Source: an uncultured Eubacteriales bacterium (GTDB taxonomy: Bacteria; Bacillota; Clostridia; Peptostreptococcales; Anaerovoracaceae). Taken from it: 39,934 bases of DNA. Below the pieces are notes generated by a model. That model made no database searches, had not been told where the DNA came from, and saw nothing but the letters and a program-made list of their open reading frames with translations. This document shows positions 1-6,345 of this stretch, piece after piece (the stretch's first letter is position 1; each line of letters begins with the position of its first letter). The stretch is taken from positions 1-39,934 of the forward strand of contig URGK01000012.1 in assembly GCA_900547295.1 (NCBI GenBank), written 5' to 3'. Both the position numbers and the translations under genes were made by a program.

Positions 1-7
1 AAGGAGT

Positions 8-77
8 CAAGAAATCGCCGTGTTAATCACAATTCATCCCACCACTTATAGAAGTAGGGGATTTCTTGCTCACGGCG
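8..77 (-). ncRNA. IS200/IS605 right-end / omega-RNA-like structured element, left copy
   Basis: Read on the minus strand, a hairpin (38-60, arms CCCCTACTT and AAGTGGTGGG, loop CTAT, one bulged T) is flanked by two interleaved pairings: CGCCGTG (71-77) with CACGGCG (16-22), and CAAGAAATC (60-68) with GATTTCTTG (8-16). The order is arm 1, arm 2, hairpin, arm 1', arm 2', which is a pseudoknot. A pseudoknot next to a short hairpin at the element end is known for the omega-RNAs overlapping the right ends of TnpB-carrying IS200/IS605 transposons. No tnpB is present: the neighbour on the side where it should lie is the Rpn gene. A similar element in the opposite orientation lies at 39858-39926. This could be a transposon remnant, a non-autonomous element, or the edge of an element partly outside the window. 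Confidence 0.45.
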
Positions 78-97
78 TGTTAAATATCATTCGTCCC
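16..97. repeat. imperfect direct repeat, period 57 bp
   Basis: The stretch at 16-40 recurs at 73-97 with a few changes. Both copies share the pattern CGSCGTGTTAA followed ten or so bases later by ATTCRTCCC. The first copy lies inside the omega-RNA-like element and the second follows its end. The arrangement suggests a tandem duplication of the element edge or the outer boundary of a small non-autonomous unit. Confidence 0.5.
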
Positions 98-117
98 TAT
101 TCTTTCTAAAAAACATA

Positions 118-840
118 CTATAACTTATCGATTTCTTCTGCTGACAGTCCTGAGGTTTCAGCAATAATTTCTATAGAAACACCTCTGTCTTTTAATGCCC
201 TTGCTATCTCAATCTCTCGCTCCGCTCTACCGGAAGCCTCTCCTTCAGTTCTGCCCTGTTCAAGACCCTGTTCAAGACTTTGTTTTTGGGCCTGTTCCAG
301 ACCCTTCTCAAGGCCTTCCTTCAGGTCTCTTTCATATTTCTTTTCATACTTATTTTCGTAAAAGAGCCTCATCTCATCTTCAACCGACATCATATGCTTT
401 ATCTCCTCATCGTCCTGAAACTCTCTGACCCTCGCATCTATCTTTTCGATGAAGTCATCTTCTCCTGCAACCTCACCTGTCTTAAGATATTCAAACAGCG
501 GTCTGAACCTTTCAGGCACTTTCCCCGTACTGCAGCTGGCGTTAAGGATAACCGTATACCTCTCGTCATTAAGCGGTATACCGTACTTCTCATCAAACAT
601 TCTGAATGAGTAGACAGGCTCGTCAATCTTCATTTCATCATACATACATATAAATATTATGTATGACGGTTTGAGCTCATTGTAATCCCTACCTTTTTTA
701 AGTTTGTTCACGTCAAGCGCAGCGCCGTAATAACGGCTGCGCTTAGGAAGATTCTCCCTGTTCTCCACCTGCATTTCAATATCGTACCAGCCACGTTCAT
801 CTTCAAAAAGTACATCAAGTCTTATCGACTTTGACTCCAT
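118..840 (-). CDS. Rpn-family PD-(D/E)XK nuclease / putative transposase, 5'-truncated
   Basis: The product belongs to the Rpn/YhgA-like family of recombination-promoting nucleases (PF12784-type). The core starts at once with SIRLDV (Asp9), followed by YDIEMQ (Glu22, Gln24), the D...E-x-Q catalytic pattern. The C-terminal third is the usual Gln/Glu/Gly-rich helical region, ending in the family-typical SAEEIDKL. Family members normally carry about 40-60 residues before this motif. Here the homology-like frame continues upstream of the ATG for about 20 codons (KREVSVSEV...) and then hits a stop, with more family-like residues in another frame. No good ribosome binding site precedes the ATG. I therefore read it as a 5'-decayed gene, probably not functional. 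It follows the sigma-factor gene on the same strand, and a promoter-like sequence lies about 160 bp upstream. Confidence 0.7.
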   Translation of the reverse strand: MESKSIRLDVLFEDERGWYDIEMQVENRENLPKRSRYYGAALDVNKLKKGRDYNELKPSYIIFICMYDEMKIDEPVYSFRMFDEKYGIPLNDERYTVILNASCSTGKVPERFRPLFEYLKTGEVAGEDDFIEKIDARVREFQDDEEIKHMMSVEDEMRLFYENKYEKKYERDLKEGLEKGLEQAQKQSLEQGLEQGRTEGEASGRAEREIEIARALKDRGVSIEIIAETSGLSAEEIDKL

Positions 841-941
841 ACCCGTTATAACTGTGACCTCTGAAACGGAAACTTCCCGTTTGTGGACTATTTAAGAAAC
901 AGTTCTGATACAACATTTTCAAAAATCACGAAAGAGCCATA

Positions 942-961
942 AACATTGATATTTCAATGTT
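942..961. repeat. 8-bp perfect inverted repeat
   Basis: AACATTGA and TCAATGTT are separated by 4 bases. It lies between the promoter-like sequence at 1002-1030 and the truncated Rpn gene. It could be an operator or a short hairpin in the leader; nothing else supports a function. The rest of the 841-1114 gap holds only remnants of the Rpn 5' end and an A/T-rich palindrome near 1050-1070. Confidence 0.4.
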
Positions 962-1001
962 AAACGCCTCTTTTTTATTCTGAAACTGTCGAACTCGGGA
1001 T

Positions 1002-1030
1002 ACTACAATAAACATCGATGTACAAGTCAA
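1002..1030 (-). promoter_or_regulatory. candidate sigma-A promoter upstream of the Rpn gene
   Basis: Minus strand TTGACT (1025-1030), 17-bp spacer, TGTAGT (1002-1007). The -35 matches consensus at 5/6 and the -10 at 4/6. It would transcribe the decayed Rpn region. Confidence 0.4.
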
Positions 1031-1114
1031 GTGTTTTTTGAAATTCAGCAATGTTTTTTTGCAAAAAACAACCGGTTTGACTTTCGGTCGTCTGTCCCTT
1101 TATTTTTATCTCTT

Positions 1115-1597
1115 TCACACGCTCATTTTTTCCCTTAAAAACGCCAGAGCCTTTGAATGTATCACCTTTGCATTTATGTACGACATACCCATCATTTCCG
1201 CAATGGCTTTGAGGGTATAACCGTTGTAGTAATGCAGGATAATCAGGTCTCTGTCTCTGGGTTTCATATATTCAAGCGCATCTGCAAGGTCGTCAAGCAC
1301 ATCGGGGCTGTACATTGTTTCGGTATTCTCTGCCATAACATCCGTAAGCTCTGTATGAGTTTTACGGGATCTGAAATAGTTTATAACCGTGTTCTTTGTT
1401 ATGGTATAAATCCATGTGGATAAGGAGGCCTTTGTTTCATCGTATCTGTCAAGATTTTTATAAACCTTGAGAAACACGTCTGCCACAATGTCCTCCGCTT
1501 CGTGTCCGCTTATGCCTTTGCCCGCCACATATGCCGATACTTTGTTCTTAAATTCAAGATATATTTTTTCCCTGTCCATTAATGCAATCTCACTCAT
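1115..1597 (-). CDS. ECF-like sigma-70 family RNA polymerase sigma factor
   Basis: The 160-residue product has the layout of group 4 (ECF-like) sigma factors. Region 2 contains EAEDIVADVFLKVYKNLDRY and the LSTWIYTITKNTVINYFRS segment. Region 4 contains RDRDLIILHYYNGYTLKAIA followed by an HTH with SYINAKVIHSKALAFLREKM. I chose the ATG at 1597 because AGGA lies six bases upstream and because it overlaps the stop of the preceding small gene (1590-1775). A longer in-frame reading to 1747 merely shadows that gene. It is the last gene of the 13-gene cluster and may control it, but no target promoter can be assigned from sequence. No classical anti-sigma factor with a transmembrane segment is adjacent. 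Confidence 0.85.
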   Translation of the reverse strand: MSEIALMDREKIYLEFKNKVSAYVAGKGISGHEAEDIVADVFLKVYKNLDRYDETKASLSTWIYTITKNTVINYFRSRKTHTELTDVMAENTETMYSPDVLDDLADALEYMKPRDRDLIILHYYNGYTLKAIAEMMGMSYINAKVIHSKALAFLREKMSV

Positions 1598-1775
1598 TTT
1601 CATTCCTGTCAGCCTTATAGTTATCGGTTTCTCCCGCGGCAGATACAAAGTCAAGCATATCATCAGGCAGCTCAGCGCCGTATCTGCTGTTTGTCTCCTG
1701 CACAAGCTTCTCAATGCGGGCATTTCCGACAAAGCTCTGCAAATCAAACAAACCTTTTAATTTCTGTTCTATCAT
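1590..1775 (-). CDS. 61-residue protein with leader-like LPDDMLDFVSAAG motif
   Basis: A small acidic protein with no membrane segment. Its start overlaps the stop of the radical SAM gene by four bases (ATGA), and its stop overlaps the sigma-factor start, so it is almost certainly translated. Around residues 36-48 it has LPDDMLDFVSAAG, which resembles the end of double-glycine/Nif11-type leaders (compare LNLEELEKAAGG and LDLDELQNVSGG in the two LysM peptides of this cluster), followed by a short hydrophilic tail. It could be a third substrate or a decoy leader, or a regulator of the sigma factor it is coupled to. No function can be assigned with confidence. Confidence 0.7.
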   Translation of the reverse strand: MIEQKLKGLFDLQSFVGNARIEKLVQETNSRYGAELPDDMLDFVSAAGETDNYKADRNENE

Positions 1776-3172
1776 AATTCCTCACTTACCGGCGCCAGAT
1801 TACGCCATTCCCCCATTATTTCCGTTATTCTCCTGTGATATCCGCTCTCAAAGAACATACACTTTGACGGATCGCACCCCAGCTTATCATCTGTCAGCAC
1901 CAGCGCCACAGCTCTGCAGCCGCCAGCGCAGTATCTGAAATATCTGCAGGAAGCGCATTTGCTGTTTACCGATTTCAGCTCCCCCGCCGTTGTACACACC
2001 TCTGAGAGATATCTGCTTTCTCTCAGCAGACTCTGCAGGCCCTCTGTTTTGACATTGCCAAGATGCTCGTTTCTTCTTTCGTATTCGCCCGAAAGCTGGT
2101 GACAGGGATAGACACTTCCGTCTGCCCCTACCGCAACCATCCCTCTGTTTCCACGGCATACCGGGATACTGTCGCGGTATTCGCCCTCTGCGCACTCAAC
2201 GGGCCTCATCCGAAAGCTTCTTCTCTGCGGAAACAGGTCTGCAAACTGCCATATGTCAAGTGACATATTCTTTATTTTTTCTTTGTACTCTGAAACAAGG
2301 TCAAGCATGGCATCGAAATACTCTGAAAGGTTCAGGGTATATTCCCCGCCGTTTTGCACCCATCTGGGAGCCTCTGTAGTTCTGATTATACGCAGCTCCG
2401 CAACACCCAGCTTCTCCATCAGCAGCGCTGTCGGCATCATACTTTCGAGATTTTTCCTGTGTACATTGGTCTGCACCTTGACTCTGAAGCCGTTTTCCAC
2501 GCAAAGCTTAATTGCGCGAAGAGCATCCGCCTCAGCTCCTGCCCTGTTTCTCAGCCAGTCATGATGGCCTGTGCCGTCAAAGGAAATCTTAATCAGGGGA
2601 TAGCAGTCTATGTCCTTAAATCTGTCAAGAGCCTCCTGATTTAAAAGGGATCCGTTGGTATTAAGCTCCTCAACGTACATTCCTCTCTCATATATTCCCT
2701 CTATAATTTCAAAAAAATTTCTGTGAAGCATAGGCTCTCCGCCTGTTATTGTAAAGGCATTGATCCCGCACAGCTTTGCTTCGTCCAGAAGACTTAATGC
2801 TTCCTCAAAGGAAAACTCGCTCATAAGAGGAGCATTGTCCGCCGCATTGAAGCAGTGAAGGCAGTTGTAGTTGCATTTGCCCGTAAGCATCAGATTGAGC
2901 GCAGGGAAATACCGGTTATCGCAATATCTCGGTCTGCTCCACTGTGAAACAGCCTCTCCATCCTTTGCTTCTCTTATCATTCCCGATGCCAGAAACTTCT
3001 CTGCAAGCTCCTCTGAGCCTGCAGGAGCTTCGGTCGCTCCGTCACAGGCAGAGAGAAATTCATATTCAGCTTCAGTAAGCCCTGCGGCATTACGCATATG
3101 CCTGATATAGTAGGCGTACGGTACCATATGCCACGAACGCAGAGCGATGTTTTCATTAAGTATGTATTTCAT
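1772..3172 (-). CDS. radical SAM/SPASM peptide-modifying enzyme
   Basis: The 466-residue product has an N-terminal part (about 1-80) that resembles the PqqD-like leader-recognition region of RiPP enzymes. The radical SAM core starts at CNYNCLHC (Cys100, Cys104, Cys107), with TGGEP soon after. The C-terminal SPASM domain has clustered cysteines (CRGNRG, VYPCHQLSG, SKCASCRYFRYCAGGC, CDPSKC), enough for two auxiliary Fe-S clusters. Such enzymes install thioether, C-C or similar links in ribosomal peptides. Both neighbouring LysM peptides contain exactly one Cys in the core, a possible target, but this is inference. Its start overlaps the preceding gene by four bases and it is coupled to the small gene after it. 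It most likely acts in the cytoplasm before export. Confidence 0.88.
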   Translation of the reverse strand: MKYILNENIALRSWHMVPYAYYIRHMRNAAGLTEAEYEFLSACDGATEAPAGSEELAEKFLASGMIREAKDGEAVSQWSRPRYCDNRYFPALNLMLTGKCNYNCLHCFNAADNAPLMSEFSFEEALSLLDEAKLCGINAFTITGGEPMLHRNFFEIIEGIYERGMYVEELNTNGSLLNQEALDRFKDIDCYPLIKISFDGTGHHDWLRNRAGAEADALRAIKLCVENGFRVKVQTNVHRKNLESMMPTALLMEKLGVAELRIIRTTEAPRWVQNGGEYTLNLSEYFDAMLDLVSEYKEKIKNMSLDIWQFADLFPQRRSFRMRPVECAEGEYRDSIPVCRGNRGMVAVGADGSVYPCHQLSGEYERRNEHLGNVKTEGLQSLLRESRYLSEVCTTAGELKSVNSKCASCRYFRYCAGGCRAVALVLTDDKLGCDPSKCMFFESGYHRRITEIMGEWRNLAPVSEEL

Positions 3173-3537
3173 GGCTTCAGATCCGTTTCGTTTAAATCGA
3201 TGTTGTTTTCAACGCTGTAAACCCGGATTTTCTCGCAGGTTACCATAACGCTCTCCTGATTGAAAAAGCAGCACAAATCGGAAGCCACTTCGTCAACAAG
3301 ACACTGCTCTGCATTAATCAGACTCACCGCCAGACTTGTTTCATCGACAAACTGTCCGTTGTGATGGAAATATCCGCCCTGCTGCAAAACCAGCGAAAAC
3401 GACATATTATAGTTTCTGCACACATTGCTGACAAGCGATGAGGCTTTTTCAAAGCTTACTTTCTGCTCATATTCGTTTCTGTCAGCCAGACCCACATATA
3501 TGGTATATCTCTCTGCTTTTTCTTTACGCATTGTCAT
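3169..3537 (-). CDS. small conserved protein, DUF3574-like in pattern
   Basis: A 122-residue cytoplasmic protein without signal peptide or membrane segment. A ferredoxin-like pattern is suggested by YTIYVGL near the N-terminus, a central QQGGYFHHNGQFVDET, and FNQESVMV near the C-terminus. This order resembles DUF3574 proteins, but I cannot confirm membership. A GGGAG sequence lies eight bases before the ATG at 3537, and its stop overlaps the radical SAM start. Its place between the peptide genes and the radical SAM gene suggests an accessory role in peptide maturation. Confidence 0.65.
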   Translation of the reverse strand: MTMRKEKAERYTIYVGLADRNEYEQKVSFEKASSLVSNVCRNYNMSFSLVLQQGGYFHHNGQFVDETSLAVSLINAEQCLVDEVASDLCCFFNQESVMVTCEKIRVYSVENNIDLNETDLKP

Positions 3538-3572
3538 CTAAAGCTCTCCCGCCCTGTTTTTATTTCTGTCAT
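3534..3572 (-). pseudogene. vestigial third leader-peptide start (12 codons)
   Basis: The minus-strand sequence GAAAGGAAAACGATATG, then codons for MTEIKT, closely matches the ribosome binding site and start of the 77-residue LysM peptide gene (GAAAGG..ATGATATG, MTDIKK). The copy runs into unrelated sequence and stops after 12 codons. It looks like the remains of a third precursor gene or a partial duplication, and shows that the peptide array has changed in number. Confidence 0.5.
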
Positions 3573-3596
3573 ATCGTTTTCCTTTCAGCGTATCTG

Positions 3597-3830
3597 CTAA
3601 AACTTAATGCCCGGTACAAGTATTACCTTTCCCGCGCTGACTTTTTCCGGGTCACGAATATTGTTGAGTCTGATAAGCTCTTCCTCTGTGGTGGAAAACT
3701 TCGCCGCTACGCTTTTAAGGCTGTCGTCCCCTGCCATTGAGTATCTGACGCAAACGGAACTGTCTAATTTTACTCCTCCTGACACATTTTGAAGTTCGTC
3801 TAAATCAAGTTCTTTTTTAATATCTGTCAT
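3597..3830 (-). CDS. double-glycine-leader LysM peptide B
   Basis: The 77-residue product has an acidic N-terminal leader, MTDIKKELDLDELQNVSGG, with the Gly-Gly at 18-19. The cargo that follows is essentially one LysM-like domain (about 29-73: SMAGDDSLKSVAAKF, LIRLNNI, VSAGKVILVPG). The leader matches C39-peptidase substrates (hydrophobic residues spaced before GG), and such a peptidase-transporter is encoded upstream. The cargo has a single cysteine, Cys27, near its N-terminus. LysM domains bind N-acetylglucosamine polymers such as peptidoglycan, so the exported product may act at the cell wall. AAAGGA lies about 12 bases before the ATG. It is paired with a related peptide gene 27 bp upstream. 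Confidence 0.82.
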   Translation of the reverse strand: MTDIKKELDLDELQNVSGGVKLDSSVCVRYSMAGDDSLKSVAAKFSTTEEELIRLNNIRDPEKVSAGKVILVPGIKF

Positions 3831-3857
3831 ATCATTTTGTTCCTTTCTGTAATTTTA

Positions 3858-4082
3858 TCAGCAGCCCGGCATCGGTACCGTAATCTGCAATCCTGCGTAG
3901 AAGTCCTCCGGTCCTGAGATATTGTTAAGGCTCTTAAGGTCCTCCACCGACATATAGAAGTGCTTTGCAACGCTTTCAAGCGTATCTCCGCTCTGCACTA
4001 TATAGCGGAAATATCTCTGATATGCTCCGCCTGCCGCCTTTTCGAGTTCTTCAAGGTTGAGTTCTTTTTTAGTATCTGCCAT
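3858..4082 (-). CDS. double-glycine-leader LysM peptide A
   Basis: The 74-residue product begins MADTKKELNLEELEKAAGG (Gly18-Gly19), followed by a complete LysM domain (about 26-70: YIVQSGDTLESVAKHF, LKSLNNI, FYAGLQITVP) and a C-terminal MPGC. The only cysteine is the last residue, Cys74. No Sec signal is present, so export through the C39 peptidase-ABC transporter after cleavage at GG is the natural reading. The start is fixed by GAGGAGAG a few bases upstream. It differs clearly from peptide B in the cargo while the leader is conserved, as in two-component RiPP systems. I know of no described family of LysM cargo behind a double-glycine leader. Confidence 0.85.
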   Translation of the reverse strand: MADTKKELNLEELEKAAGGAYQRYFRYIVQSGDTLESVAKHFYMSVEDLKSLNNISGPEDFYAGLQITVPMPGC

Positions 4083-4153
4083 ATTGCTCTCCTCCTCATT
4101 ATTCTTTTGTCTGTTTATACACTTAGAAATGCAAAAGGTATATTGTTCTTAAT

Positions 4154-6334
4154 CTATTTGTCAAGCCTCTGTCTTTCAACAAGCTCCGCAAATCTGCCGT
4201 TCTTTGCAATAAGCTCCTCGTAGGTGCCGTCCTCTGCAATTCTGCCGTTTTCAAGATATATTATACGGTCACAGCTTCTGATTGTCGAGAGTCTGTGAGC
4301 TATGACAATTCTGGTGCATTTAAGGTTATCCAGGCTTTCGGATACTTTTTTCTGCGTTATATTGTCAAGAGCGCTGGTGGCCTCGTCGAACATAAGGATT
4401 TTAGGCTTTGGCGCAATGGCGCGGGCTATCATAAGTCTCTGCCTCTGTCCGCCGGAAACTCCGCCGCTTCCCTCTGAAATGACTGTGTGCATACCCATAG
4501 GCATACGGCGAATATCCTCTGCTATTCCCGAAAGCTCCGCCGCCTCCCATGCTTCATCTAATGTAAGCCACGGGGCAGAAATCGTAATGTTTGAATATAT
4601 GTCTCCCGAAAACAGCTTGCTGTCCTGCATAACAACGCCTATTCTGCGTCGCAGAGATTTTAAATCAAGCTTTGATATGTCTCTGCCGTCATAGTATATG
4701 GCTCCTTTCTGCGCCTTTTCAAAGCCCAGCATCAGCCTCATAAGCGTTGACTTGCCGCAGCCTGTGCTGCCTACAATGGCAACATACTGCCCCGGTCTGA
4801 TTTTAATTGACAGGTTATCTATAACGTTCGGCATACTGTCGCTGTATCTGAAAGAAACATTGTTAAGCTCTATGCCGCCCGAAACTCTCTCTACAACCCT
4901 CTTGCCCTCTGCAATTTCAGGCTCCGCCTCTAAAACGGGCTTTGCCATATCCAGCACAGGCCTGATGCCTGCAACGGTCATCGTCATGGATGCAAGGGAC
5001 ATAAACGCTCCCGAAACCATACCGTAGGCCGCCGTAAAAGCATAATAGTCCGCAACCGACACTCCGCCTGCTGCCGCAAAATAGTACATTATTATGGTTC
5101 CTGCAAGAGAAATTGCAAGATTTAAAGCCGAATTAATCTTCAGAAACAACGGCGGATTATATGTAAGCTTTGCCTCCTGCGCATAAAGCTTTGCCCACTT
5201 GGCAAAGGCACGTTTTTCTGAGCCTGAAATCTTGATTTTCTGAACTCCCGATATGAGAGAATAACTCAGACCGCTTTCCTTTGCGGCAAATTCCATGCGC
5301 TTTTTTGAGTTTTTCATATGCACAAACATAGTTACAATTGAACATATCACCGTTGCGGCAATAACCGTAAGCGCCGGAACTACCAGCATAGGCGCATATT
5401 TAAAAATCTGCGAAATATATACAAGCGAAAACACAGAGGTAAGTCCTGTGGAAAGCACTGTGGAAACAAGCATGCTGCAAAGCGAATTTATATGCTGGGC
5501 TCTTGACGAAAGTTCTCCTGCACTGTAATCCTTGAAGAAACCGGCAGGGAGAGATAGAACTCTCATCATAGACGCCGCCTGCACCGCAAGGTCTGTTTTG
5601 GTGCTTACTCTCGCCAGCAGAAGCGTTTTGATGCCTCCGGCAATAATGGAGCTTGCCGAAACGCACACCATAAACACAGCAAGCGATATAAGGACGCGCA
5701 CACTGCCGCTGTCAAGGACATCTGAAAACATCAGGTTTGTAAGCTTCGGTGTAAGCAGGCCTATAAGCGTTACTGCAAGAGTTGCAATTCCCACCATAAC
5801 AAAATCCGATACTGAAAGCGTATGAACTATGTATCTCATAAGATCTGAAATCCCTAGCTTTCTCAGCGGAAACGAGTTATAAAAGGCAATAGCCTCCTCT
5901 TCAAACAAATCCTGATTTTTTCTGTTTATCTTAATATATCTGCCGCTGCCTGCATCATAATATGTATAACCTGCCATTCCCGCAGGAATAAGGGCAACAG
6001 GCAGACCGTCGGATTTTCTGACAGCAAGCATTGCTCCTATGGCATCTTTGTACCAGCCCTTATCAAGAATTACTGTTCTTCTCATAATCCCGTGAGGTCT
6101 GAGAAGATATTCAAGCTGTTCATTTAAGTCCTCAATATTTTCGGGAAGCTCGGAAGCTCTGACGTGATAGAATTTCAGAATTTCCTCTATAGCGTCCTTT
6201 GATTTCTGAAAATCATTTAAAGCGGCGTACACTTTGCTTCCTGTAACAGCTCCCGCAATATCTGCAAAAGCCTCTTCAAAGAGGCGATCATCATTTAATT
6301 TTCTCTGTCTGATCTGTTCGTCAAACCAGCCCAT
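4154..6334 (-). CDS. NHLM-type bacteriocin export ABC transporter, permease/ATPase
   Basis: The 726-residue product has an N-terminal cytoplasmic extension of about 175 residues without peptidase motifs, six membrane segments (about 180-460) and an ATPase domain. It has Walker A GSTGCGKST (522-530), signature VSGGQ (626-630), Walker B ILMFDE (Glu651) and the His680 switch. This layout fits the second ABC subunit of NHLM bacteriocin systems (TIGR03797-like). It lies 11 bp after the peptidase-ABC gene, with GAGGAGG before its ATG. It probably forms a heterodimer with the peptidase-ABC protein or serves the same peptides. All ATPase motifs look intact. Confidence 0.88.
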   Translation of the reverse strand: MGWFDEQIRQRKLNDDRLFEEAFADIAGAVTGSKVYAALNDFQKSKDAIEEILKFYHVRASELPENIEDLNEQLEYLLRPHGIMRRTVILDKGWYKDAIGAMLAVRKSDGLPVALIPAGMAGYTYYDAGSGRYIKINRKNQDLFEEEAIAFYNSFPLRKLGISDLMRYIVHTLSVSDFVMVGIATLAVTLIGLLTPKLTNLMFSDVLDSGSVRVLISLAVFMVCVSASSIIAGGIKTLLLARVSTKTDLAVQAASMMRVLSLPAGFFKDYSAGELSSRAQHINSLCSMLVSTVLSTGLTSVFSLVYISQIFKYAPMLVVPALTVIAATVICSIVTMFVHMKNSKKRMEFAAKESGLSYSLISGVQKIKISGSEKRAFAKWAKLYAQEAKLTYNPPLFLKINSALNLAISLAGTIIMYYFAAAGGVSVADYYAFTAAYGMVSGAFMSLASMTMTVAGIRPVLDMAKPVLEAEPEIAEGKRVVERVSGGIELNNVSFRYSDSMPNVIDNLSIKIRPGQYVAIVGSTGCGKSTLMRLMLGFEKAQKGAIYYDGRDISKLDLKSLRRRIGVVMQDSKLFSGDIYSNITISAPWLTLDEAWEAAELSGIAEDIRRMPMGMHTVISEGSGGVSGGQRQRLMIARAIAPKPKILMFDEATSALDNITQKKVSESLDNLKCTRIVIAHRLSTIRSCDRIIYLENGRIAEDGTYEELIAKNGRFAELVERQRLDK

Positions 6335-6345
6335 AGTCTACCTCC

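Noticed and set aside
1600..1747. Longer start for the sigma factor
   Set aside because: The added codons overlap a small coupled gene in another frame, and the ATG at 1597 has a good ribosome binding site.
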